A program made the translations under genes and the position numbers. A stretch of DNA of 36,109 nucleotides. It comes from Gammaproteobacteria bacterium (GTDB lineage: Bacteria; Pseudomonadota; Gammaproteobacteria; Chromatiales; Chromatiaceae). The stretch covers positions 1 through 36,109 of the forward strand of contig JAGRGW010000026.1 in assembly GCA_020445315.1 (NCBI GenBank). The letters are read 5' to 3'. Below, in pieces: positions 27,095 to 33,919 of this stretch (position 1 is its first letter; each line of letters starts with the position of its first letter). The notes beneath the pieces are model-generated. The model was not told where the DNA came from, made no database searches, and saw only the letters and a list, made by a program, of their open reading frames with translations.

Positions 27095-28087
27095 ATGTCC
27101 GACACCTTCAAGGCCCTGCTCCTGACCCAGGAGGACGGCAAGACCACCTGTAATGTAACGACCCTGGGCAACGCCGATCTGCCCGACGGGGACGTACTGC
27201 TCGCCGTCGACTACTCGAGCCTCAACTACAAGGACGGACTGGCCATCACCGGCAAGGGCAAGATCGTCAGGCAGTGGCCGATGGTACCCGGCATCGACTT
27301 GGCCGGCCGTGTCATCGAGTCGGCCAGTTCCGCTTACCAACCGGGCGACGCGGTCGTCCTGACCGGGTGGAGTGTCGGCGAGAAGTATTGGGGTGGCTAC
27401 AGCCAGCGCCAGCGCGTGCAATCGAAGTGGCTGGTGCCGCTCCCGGACGGCATGACGGCGCGGCAGGCGATGGCGATCGGCACAGCAGGCTTCACCGCGA
27501 TGCTGTGCATCATGACGCTGGAAGAGGCGGGCGTGACACCCGAGAGCGGCACCGTCGTCGTGACCGGGGCCAGCGGTGGCGTCGGCAGCATCGCCACGTC
27601 GATACTGGCCAAGCTCGGCTACAAGGTCGCGGCCGTCAGCGGCAAGGCGGATGCGGCGGATTACCTGCGCCAGCTCGGCGCCAGCGAGATCATCGACCGC
27701 GAGGAGATGAACCAGCCACCGCGCGCGCTGGAGGGTCAGCGCTGGGCGGGGGGTATCGATACGGTCGGCAGCACGGTGCTGGCACGTGTCCTTGCCGAAA
27801 CCAGCTATAACGGCTGCGTTGCCGCGTGCGGACTGGCCGGCGGCGCCGACCTGCCGACCACGGTCATGCCGTTCATCCTGCGCAACGTCAGCCTGCGCGG
27901 TGTCGACTCGGTGATGTGTCCGGTACCTCGCCGCCAGCAGGCCTGGCGTCGCCTGGTCACCGACCTGCCGGCCGATGCGCTCGGCGAGATCGGCCAGGTC
28001 GCGAGCCTGGAGCAGCTGCCGGAACTGGCAGAGGAGATCACCTACGGCCGTATCAAGGGCCGTGTCATCGTCGACCCGAATCTCTGA
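27095..28087 (+). CDS. acuI: Acryloyl-CoA reductase / YhdH-type quinone oxidoreductase (MDR superfamily)
   Basis: A 330-residue NADPH-dependent medium-chain reductase without catalytic zinc ligands. It starts MSDTFKALLLTQEDGKT and has YSSLNYKDGLAITGKGKI and MVPGIDLAGRV, all typical of AcuI/YhdH. The nucleotide-binding motif VVTGASGGVGSIA lies near residues 150-163. The LGASEIIDREE segment follows, as in YhdH. The family reduces toxic acryloyl-CoA to propanoyl-CoA. ATG 27095 has GGAG six bases upstream, which decides the start over the longer open frame. It is probably controlled by the divergent GntR regulator. Confidence 0.93.
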   Translation: MSDTFKALLLTQEDGKTTCNVTTLGNADLPDGDVLLAVDYSSLNYKDGLAITGKGKIVRQWPMVPGIDLAGRVIESASSAYQPGDAVVLTGWSVGEKYWGGYSQRQRVQSKWLVPLPDGMTARQAMAIGTAGFTAMLCIMTLEEAGVTPESGTVVVTGASGGVGSIATSILAKLGYKVAAVSGKADAADYLRQLGASEIIDREEMNQPPRALEGQRWAGGIDTVGSTVLARVLAETSYNGCVAACGLAGGADLPTTVMPFILRNVSLRGVDSVMCPVPRRQQAWRRLVTDLPADALGEIGQVASLEQLPELAEEITYGRIKGRVIVDPNL

Positions 28088-28126
28088 CCCGCAGAATTCA
28101 CGGTTATTTGATACATGGACAGCGTG

Positions 28127-28146
28127 GCGCCGTCGTGGCACGGCGC
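28127..28146 (+). terminator. Hairpin downstream of the acuI-like gene
   Basis: GCGCCGT (28127-28133) pairs with ACGGCGC (28140-28146) around a six-base loop, 39 bases after the stop codon. No T-tract follows. It may end or stabilise the reductase transcript. The remaining sequence up to the alr start at 28288 shows no gene and no convincing promoter. Confidence 0.35.
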
Positions 28147-28287
28147 ACGCCGTGACAGAAGGCGGCGGGCGGGCCCGGCCCTGTATCGAGCCAGTTGCGA
28201 CACGCCGTTCGGCGGGTGTGAAAGGAAACCGGTGAGTCCTGCAGGTTCACCTTGCAGTACGCGGCAGGATCACGGCAACCTGTCGCC

Positions 28288-29349
28288 ATGAGCAGACCGA
28301 CCTACGCCCTGATCGACACCGCCGCGTTCGTCGCCAACTACCGCCTGGCCAGGTCACTGGCCCCGGGCGCCCGGGCCCTGGCGGTCGTCAAGGCCAATGC
28401 CTATGGTCACGGTGCCGTCGCGCTCGCACGCGCGCTCGGCGACGAGGCCGATGCCTTCGGCGTGGCATGCACCGAAGAGGCCATGGAGCTGCGCGAGTCC
28501 GGCATCGGTAACCCCATCCTGTTGATGGAAGGCCCGTTCGAACCGGCCGAGATCACCAACGCGGCACTGCACGGCCTCGACCTCGTCATCCATGCGCAGC
28601 ACCAGCTCGACTGGCTGCTGGCCGCACGCATCGCCGCGCCGCTGACCGTCTGGCTGAAGGTGGATACCGGCATGCATCGACTCGGCCTGGAGCCGGACCG
28701 GTTACCCGACGCACTGGCCAACCTCGAAGGCAGCCCGAACGTCGGCGAGGTCGTCCTGATGAGTCATTTGGCCTGTGCCGACGAACCCGGGCACGCCATG
28801 AACCGGCGCCAGCAGGCGACGTTCGAAAACTGCGGCCAGCTACCGGTCGCCAGTCTCGCCAACTCGGCCGCCGTGCTGTCGCGCCCGACCGCGCACCGCC
28901 AATGGGTCCGCCCCGGCATCATGCTGTACGGCAGCAGCCCGGTGACCGGGCGGCATCCGGACCTGCGTGCGGTGATGACGTTCGAGTCGCGCCTGATCGC
29001 AATCCACGAGTTGGCCGCCGGCGAATCGATTGGTTACGGCGGACGCTTCCGCTGCGACGCCGCGACCCGGGTAGGGGTGGTCGCCGCCGGCTATGCCGAC
29101 GGCTACCCGCGGCATGCGCCGGACGGCACGCCGGTCAGTATCAACGGGCAGCGTTCGCGCCTGATCGGGCGGGTGTCGATGGACATGCTGACCGTCGATC
29201 TCAGCGACCAGCCGCACGCCGCCGTGGGTGACCGGGTGCAGCTGTGGGGCGAACAGGTACTGGCCGACGAGGTCGCCGCCGCCAGCGGCACGATCGCCTA
29301 CGAACTGTTCACGCGGATGAACCGCCGGGTGCACTACCGCTATTCCTGA
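28288..29349 (+). CDS. alr: Alanine racemase
   Basis: PLP-dependent interconversion of L- and D-alanine for peptidoglycan. The 353-residue protein has PLP-binding Lys35 in VVKANAYGHG and the opposing catalytic Tyr250 in ESIGYGGRFR. It also shows VWLKVDTGMHRLG and the C-terminal GRVSMDMLTVDLSD. ATG 28288 gives the canonical start MSRPTYALID; an upstream TTG at 28252 adds twelve unlikely residues. No ribosome-binding site is obvious. The gene stands without its frequent gammaproteobacterial neighbour dnaB, at least inside this window. Confidence 0.96.
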   Translation: MSRPTYALIDTAAFVANYRLARSLAPGARALAVVKANAYGHGAVALARALGDEADAFGVACTEEAMELRESGIGNPILLMEGPFEPAEITNAALHGLDLVIHAQHQLDWLLAARIAAPLTVWLKVDTGMHRLGLEPDRLPDALANLEGSPNVGEVVLMSHLACADEPGHAMNRRQQATFENCGQLPVASLANSAAVLSRPTAHRQWVRPGIMLYGSSPVTGRHPDLRAVMTFESRLIAIHELAAGESIGYGGRFRCDAATRVGVVAAGYADGYPRHAPDGTPVSINGQRSRLIGRVSMDMLTVDLSDQPHAAVGDRVQLWGEQVLADEVAAASGTIAYELFTRMNRRVHYRYS

Positions 29350-29407
29350 ACGCCCTCTTCAAGCTAGCAACAAACACGCCGCTACTGCTGGCATGGAGAA
29401 GAAAAGG

Positions 29408-30253
29408 ATGATTCCGGTCCTGGCGGGAGGCGGCACCCGCCTACCCGCCCATGTCGGTATCCTGACGGCGTTGGAGCGGATGGACTACGAAATAGACCAC
29501 CTGGTCGGCGTATCGGGCGGCAGCATCGTCGCGTCGCTGTACGCCTGCGGTCACTCCACGGACTACATCAAGGACCTGGCAATCAATGTCGACTTCCGCC
29601 AGTTTCGCGGCTTTTCGCTGCCGAAACTGCTTTTTTCCGGTGGTTTGTCGACCGGGGAGCGTTTCGAGAAATGGCTCGACCGGCAACTTGGTGGCGCTAC
29701 CTTTGCCGACCTGAAGCGGCGCCTGCATGTCGTCGCGACCGACGTCAGGTCAGGACAACCCGTGATCTTCGATGCCGAAACCGCGCCGGACTTCCGCGTC
29801 GCGCGGGCGGTCAGGTTCTCGATGGGCATCCCACTGCTGTTCACCTTCGAGAAGTACAAGGAGCACCTGATGGTCGACGGCAGCATCCTGGCCGAAGACG
29901 CGCTTTACCAGGCCTGGACCGATGACGACACACCGGTGGTCTATTTCCGCCTGCGTGCCGCGCGCAAAGCGGAGAACCGCCGCGTATCCCGCCTGTTTCC
30001 GCTACCGGACTATATCGTGATGCTGATCCGGACCTTCATGACCAGCATCTCGCGTGAGTACATCAGCGACCTTTACTGGCGCAACACGGTCGTGATCGAG
30101 ACCGGCGAGATCTCACCGGTCGAGTTCGCGATGTCGCCGGCGCAGAAGGAGGAATTGTTTTGCCGCGGGCTGGAGACCGCGCAAACGGTGATCCCACTGA
30201 AACTCGGTGCCCCGCCAGGCATAGCCGCAGCGATTGATCTGCAGGCCGGGTAA
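29408..30253 (+). CDS. Patatin-like phospholipase/acyl hydrolase
   Basis: A 281-residue Ser-Asp dyad hydrolase without signal peptide, so probably cytoplasmic or membrane-associated. It shows the oxyanion loop AGGGTRLPAHVGIL (residues 6-19), the nucleophile elbow GVSGGS with Ser36, and the DG motif at Asp157 in LMVDGSILAEDAL. The oxyanion loop has Leu where most patatins have Gly after the Arg. ATG 29408 is preferred because GGAG lies nine bases upstream. An ATG at 29393 would add five residues (MEKKR) but lacks a ribosome-binding site. The substrate is unknown; lysophospholipid or other acyl ester is typical for the family. Confidence 0.88.
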   Translation: MIPVLAGGGTRLPAHVGILTALERMDYEIDHLVGVSGGSIVASLYACGHSTDYIKDLAINVDFRQFRGFSLPKLLFSGGLSTGERFEKWLDRQLGGATFADLKRRLHVVATDVRSGQPVIFDAETAPDFRVARAVRFSMGIPLLFTFEKYKEHLMVDGSILAEDALYQAWTDDDTPVVYFRLRAARKAENRRVSRLFPLPDYIVMLIRTFMTSISREYISDLYWRNTVVIETGEISPVEFAMSPAQKEELFCRGLETAQTVIPLKLGAPPGIAAAIDLQAG

Positions 30254-30591
30254 CACGCCGGGGCAGGCAGCGCTCCCTCCAGCCCGCAGCGACTACCGCT
30301 TGGCGAAGCTGACAACCCCGAGAATCACACCGGCAATCCACCAAGAATACCGACGCCCTGGTCAAGTTCCATGCGTTTCAGGGCCGTCCCGCGGTCAATC
30401 TTTTCGCCTTTTGGCGCGGCAATCGTGGCGGTCCTGGTCGGCACTGCCTGTTCCACCACCGTTTTTTCCACGCCCGGCTGGGGAGAAAGCCAACCCTTCC
30501 GGAATGGGATAGTCGCCATCAGCGGGGCAATGAAGCCGAGCGCAGCCCTGTGCGCTCATACACCAAGGGCTGTCCCCGACAGGAACGGGTA
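30254..30591. other. Gap between patatin and minE genes
   Basis: This 338-base stretch between convergent genes holds the frameshifted small frame at 30293-30519 and little else. A long-looped inverted repeat (CAGCCCT and AGGGCTG, minus strand, 30543-30572) lies just after minE and could be a weak terminator; it has no T-tract. Confidence 0.4.
30293..30519 (-). pseudogene. Small C-terminally hydrophobic protein with a one-base frameshift, downstream of minE
   Basis: On the minus strand a frame starts at ATG 30519 (MATIPFRKGWLSPQPG) and runs to TGA at 30325, encoding 64 residues ending MELDQGVGILGGLPV. Adding one G in the GGG run at 30356-30358 joins it to another frame that reads GRRYSWWIAGVILGVVSFAKR and stops at 30293-30295. 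The repaired product would have 75 residues, with a polar N-terminus and one C-terminal membrane helix ending in Lys-Arg. That is far more protein-like than the unrepaired tail. It may be a true mutation, a sequencing error in a G run, or a coincidence. It follows minE by 72 bases on the same strand. The family was not recognised. Confidence 0.4.
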
Positions 30592-30837
30592 TCAATCCGG
30601 CAACACGATATTCAGTTCCAGCACCTCGTGCCCACCGTCACTTTCGACGGTGACCGACACGGCATCGCTGTCGACAGCCACGTATTTGCGGATGACCGCG
30701 ACCAGGTCGTGCTTGAGTTGCGGCAGGTACGATGGCCCCCCGGCGCGCCGGTCGTGCGCGACGAGGATCTGCAGGCGCTCCTTGGCGACTGCCGCCGAGT
30801 TGCTCCTGTTCTTCCGAAAATAGTCGAGCAGTGCCAT
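30592..30837 (-). CDS. minE: Cell division topological specificity factor MinE
   Basis: An 81-residue protein. The N-terminal amphipathic and MinD-contact region begins MALLDYFRKNRSNSAAVAKERLQI, split here as residues 1-7 (membrane-targeting) and 8-24 (MinD contact). The C-terminal topological domain is LPQLKHDLVAVIRKYV followed by a VSVTVESDGG strand. It stimulates the MinD ATPase and drives pole-to-pole oscillation. ATG 30837 is two bases after the minD stop, with GGAGG at 30844-30848. Order and spacing are those of the standard minCDE operon. Confidence 0.96.
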   Translation of the reverse strand: MALLDYFRKNRSNSAAVAKERLQILVAHDRRAGGPSYLPQLKHDLVAVIRKYVAVDSDAVSVTVESDGGHEVLELNIVLPD

Positions 30838-30839
30838 GG

Positions 30840-31649
30840 TCAGCCTCCGAACAGGCGGCCAAACAGGCCTTTCTTTTCGACGGTGAGGAAACGGTGCGGA
30901 AGGTCTTCGCCGAGGTAACGCGCAACGACGTCAGCGTAGGCCTGGCCGGCGCTGCTTTCGCGGTCGAGGATGACCGGGATCCCGGCGTTCGATGCGTTGA
31001 GTATGGCCTGCGACTCGGGAATCACGCCGATCAGGTCGAGCGAAAGGATGTCCTGCACGTCCTCCAGCGACAGCATCTCACCGCGCTGTACCCGTTCGGG
31101 CGAGTAGCGCGACACCAGCAGGTATTCACGGATACCTTCCTGGTTCTGCTCCGCCCGACGCGACTTGCTCGACAGGATTCCGATCATGCGGTCGGAGTCG
31201 CGCACCGACGAGACCTCCGGGTTGGTGACGACGATGGCATCGTCGGCGAAATACATCGCCATCGTGGCGCCGCGCTCGATCCCGGCGGGCGAATCGCAGA
31301 CGATGAACTCGAACTCCTCGGCGAGTTTCTCCAGCACCCGGCCGACGCCCTCGAGGGTAAGGGCATCCTTGTCGCGTGTCTGCGAGGCAGGCAGGATGAA
31401 CAGGTTGGGGTTGCGCTTGTCCTTGATCAGCGCCTGGCCGACGTTGGCCTCGCCCTGGATCACGTTGACGAAGTCGTACACGACACGGCGCTCACAACCC
31501 ATGATCAGGTCGAGATTGCGCAGGCCGACATCGAAGTCGATAACGACGGTCTTGAAACCACGCTCCGCCAGGCCCATCGCGAAAGCGGCACTGGTCGTGG
31601 TCTTGCCGACTCCGCCTTTGCCCGAGGTGATTACGATAATTCTTGCCAA
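30840..31649 (-). CDS. minD: Septum site-determining ATPase MinD
   Basis: A 269-residue deviant Walker A ATPase that recruits MinC to the membrane. The TTG at 31649 (read MARIIVITSGKGGVGKT) is the start: GGAG lies seven bases upstream and it gives the canonical N-terminus, whereas the open frame runs further back into minC. The P-loop GKGGVGKT is at residues 10-17, with DFDVGLRNLD after it. The C-terminal membrane-targeting amphipathic helix is KKGLFGRLFGG. The preceding 61-base gap contains a small inverted repeat (GCGGAT-G-ATCCGC, 31667-31679) close to the start. Confidence 0.97.
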   Translation of the reverse strand: MARIIVITSGKGGVGKTTTSAAFAMGLAERGFKTVVIDFDVGLRNLDLIMGCERRVVYDFVNVIQGEANVGQALIKDKRNPNLFILPASQTRDKDALTLEGVGRVLEKLAEEFEFIVCDSPAGIERGATMAMYFADDAIVVTNPEVSSVRDSDRMIGILSSKSRRAEQNQEGIREYLLVSRYSPERVQRGEMLSLEDVQDILSLDLIGVIPESQAILNASNAGIPVILDRESSAGQAYADVVARYLGEDLPHRFLTVEKKGLFGRLFGG

Positions 31650-31710
31650 CTGATTGCTCCTTCGAAGCGGATGATCCGCGTCTGTCGAATAGTCATGAGG
31701 CCGCGTGGTG

Positions 31711-32427
31711 TCAAAGCAGCCGGAACGACAGCCTGTCGCCCGACAGGCTGACCTGGACCGCCTGGCCGACGTGCGCCTCGTCGAGATTCTCGCTGACCCG
31801 GTAGCACCCGGCGACCGAGACCAGTTCCGCCTCGAGGCCACGGCAGAAGATACAGGCCCCGGTGTCGCCGGAAACCCCGGCCATTGCGCGGCCACGCAGG
31901 GTGCCATACACATGAACGTGGCCGTCTGCCATCACCTCGGCGCCCGAACCGACGCCGGCCAGCAGGATCAGGTCGGTATCGCGCGCATAGACCCGCTGAC
32001 CGGAGCGAACCGGCGCATCGACGATCATCGGCCGGGGGCGCACGGCGCCCGGGTCGACGGGGCTCGCGGCGGGTTGAGGCGGCTTGCGCACGTTCGGCAT
32101 GATGGCCAGTTCGAGCGCCTGGGCCTGGGCCCTCTGCTCGGCAGACGCACCACGCACCCCGACTGGAATCATGCCGTGCCCGCGTAACATGCCGACGATC
32201 ATCGGAAAGGATTCCAATTCGTGGCGGTCGGCCAGGCCGCCGAGATCGATCGCGATCGGCGCCTGGTCGAAAAACGACGGCAGGCGAGATACCTGCTCGG
32301 CCAGGAAGCGCTCGAGCGCGGCGATATCGTCGTCGCGGATGACCAGGGTCGGCATCAGGAACTGACCCGCCTTCAGATCGAACGCGGCTTTGGGTGACGG
32401 GGCCTGGTGGGCGGTGGCTTCGGACAT
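31711..32427 (-). CDS. minC: Septum site-determining protein MinC
   Basis: A 238-residue FtsZ-assembly inhibitor. The N-terminal domain (about residues 10-110) includes FDLKAGQFLMPTLVIRDDD. A Pro-rich linker near 120-140 (KPPQPAASPVDP) leads to the C-terminal beta-helix with VRSGQRVYARDTDLILLAG, then VHVYGTLRGRAMAGVSGD, the typical MinC core. ATG 32427 (MSEATAHQ) gives a normal N-terminus; the frame is open 26 codons further. No clear ribosome-binding site is seen. It is the first gene of minCDE, 134 bases after the Met-rich membrane protein gene. Confidence 0.95.
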   Translation of the reverse strand: MSEATAHQAPSPKAAFDLKAGQFLMPTLVIRDDDIAALERFLAEQVSRLPSFFDQAPIAIDLGGLADRHELESFPMIVGMLRGHGMIPVGVRGASAEQRAQAQALELAIMPNVRKPPQPAASPVDPGAVRPRPMIVDAPVRSGQRVYARDTDLILLAGVGSGAEVMADGHVHVYGTLRGRAMAGVSGDTGACIFCRGLEAELVSVAGCYRVSENLDEAHVGQAVQVSLSGDRLSFRLL

Positions 32428-32561
32428 GATCGGCACGGGTAAAACTGAGGCCTGAAGTCTATCCGAATTTCGTACCCCTTTGGATGGCCGCGTAGACGAG
32501 CGCACGGCCTGGTGCGAACCGGGTCACGCGCCGACCAGCGGGGCCCTCCCGGCGACCGTCC

Positions 32562-33104
32562 TCAATTCGGCAACAGCGGGTTCATGGCCCCCATCGGACC
32601 CGAAATCTGGTGGACGTTTTGACGCATGATGCTCATGCCACCGGTGATCTGGTGCATCTGGTTGGCGATCCCGCCCATGGCATCGGTCATGCTGCGCATG
32701 TTGCCGTCGATCAGGCTCATCTCGCCGCGCATGTTGAGCATGTTGGTTCGCAGGCGGGGCATGATCTCGCTCATCGATGCCATGTCACGGGTGATCGGCG
32801 ACATGTTCTCGATATGGCGGTCGAAACGCGCCACGCGCTGCGCGATCAGGTCCATGTCCTCCGTCACGCGCGACATGTTGTAGTACATCGAGTCCATGTT
32901 GTCGACGATGCCGTCGAGATCCTGGTACAGCACGGTGACGTAGTAGATGTTGATGCACGCCAACATGATCAGCAGCACCGAAATGAACAGGATGACCTTG
33001 TCGGTGATCTTGAAATGGCGATGACGCTCGTCCAGGTGAAGCTGGGTTTCGCGACCCAGCCTCGCCATGACCTGGACAATCGGTGTGCGCGGGTCGACGC
33101 TCAT
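32562..33104 (-). CDS. Met-rich single-pass membrane protein with long extracytoplasmic coiled coil
   Basis: A 180-residue protein that was not recognised. The N-terminal about 33 residues are polar and His-rich (LHLDERHRHFK), residues about 34-56 are one membrane helix (ILFISVLLIMLACINIYYV), and the rest is a helical segment with Met at roughly every third or fourth position. Twenty-two of 180 residues are Met. The C-terminus is PMGAMNPLLPN. The Met spacing suggests a coiled coil with a Met core, or a sliding-helix assembly. A related gene with the same architecture lies 71 bases upstream. A Cu-binding role for Met is possible, but MxxM clusters are not arranged as in CopA or CusF. ATG 33104 has a GGGGGG stretch upstream. 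Confidence 0.85.
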   Translation of the reverse strand: MSVDPRTPIVQVMARLGRETQLHLDERHRHFKITDKVILFISVLLIMLACINIYYVTVLYQDLDGIVDNMDSMYYNMSRVTEDMDLIAQRVARFDRHIENMSPITRDMASMSEIMPRLRTNMLNMRGEMSLIDGNMRSMTDAMGGIANQMHQITGGMSIMRQNVHQISGPMGAMNPLLPN

Positions 33105-33175
33105 GCCCTGCCCCCCGAATGCTGTCGCCAGGGTGCGCCGAGAGGGTTTGACTGCTTCATCGGTGCCATGCCATC

Positions 33176-33757
33176 TCAGGGAAACGGGAACATGCGATTG
33201 AGCGTCCTCGCCGGCTTCGCCATGCGGTGCATCTCGGCACTCATCGCCTGTACCTCGCCGTTCATCGCGTTCATCGTCACGGCGATGCCTTCGACGTTGG
33301 TACGCGTCCCCGCCATCTGCTGCCCGATGCTCAACATGCTGTTCTCGATGTCGCCGGTCGACGCACTGATCGCTGCGATCTCATCACGCATGCTGGCCGT
33401 GATGCCGGCCATCGGCCCCAACTGGGCAACCTGAATCTCCATCGACCCGAGATCCTTGGTGATCTCGTCCATGCGCAGGGAAATGGCCGAAAAATGTGTG
33501 TTCATCGCGCCGACGACGTGGGAGATACGCGTGATCTGCGAACTCAGGGTCAACAGCAGGATCAGGATCGAAAACGCGATAACGGAAAGGATGATCAACC
33601 CTGCCCGGATACTGTAGTTGAGCCGGTCGCCGAGCTTGTTCTTGACGTCGATCTGGCTCAGCACGATACCTTCGAACGAACTCAAGGCCCGCAGGTACTG
33701 TTGCTGCAGGATCGTGTCGTCCGCGCTGGCACGCGGGTCGAGCGGTTCGTCTGCCAT
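33176..33757 (-). CDS. Single-pass membrane protein with extracytoplasmic coiled coil, partner of the Met-rich protein
   Basis: A 193-residue unrecognised protein with the same layout as the next gene: a cytoplasmic N-terminus (residues 1-52), one helix (IRAGLIILSVIAFSILILLL, about 53-75) and a long helical extracytoplasmic part. That part includes DEIAAISASTGDIENSMLSI and MNAMNGEVQAMSAEMHRM. The C-terminus LNRMFPFP resembles the MNPLLPN end of its neighbour, so the two are probably divergent duplicates. ATG 33757 (MADEPLDP) is chosen for its GGAGG, 11 bases upstream; the frame extends 12 codons further. The upstream gap of 162 bases contains TTGACC (minus strand) without a clear -10 box. Confidence 0.85.
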   Translation of the reverse strand: MADEPLDPRASADDTILQQQYLRALSSFEGIVLSQIDVKNKLGDRLNYSIRAGLIILSVIAFSILILLLTLSSQITRISHVVGAMNTHFSAISLRMDEITKDLGSMEIQVAQLGPMAGITASMRDEIAAISASTGDIENSMLSIGQQMAGTRTNVEGIAVTMNAMNGEVQAMSAEMHRMAKPARTLNRMFPFP

Positions 33758-33919
33758 CGTCTGGCGGCCCTCCAAGTTGCGGCAGCCGCACAACGCCGCA
33801 CTGATGGAGATCGATCAGCGCCGCCTGCCGGCTACCGTGTTGGCCCGGTAGTTTGGCACATTCCGGCGGTCAAAGCAGGGGGTAGTGAGCGGACCTGGCG
33901 GCCGCGCCGCTGGGACGCC

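Noticed and set aside
30371..30823. Plus-strand frame with a lipobox-like segment (AVLVGTACS) between patatin and minE
   Set aside because: It would be antisense to most of minE, and the sequence after the hydrophobic stretch is not protein-like; the minus-strand frame explains the region better.
31667..31679. Small palindrome GCGGAT-G-ATCCGC before the TTG start of minD
   Set aside because: A one-base centre and short arms make a stable hairpin or operator unlikely; chance at this GC content is plausible.
33758..33919. Possible promoter (TTGACC on the minus strand) before the coiled-coil pair
   Set aside because: No acceptable -10 box at 16-18 bases; reported only in the gene entry.
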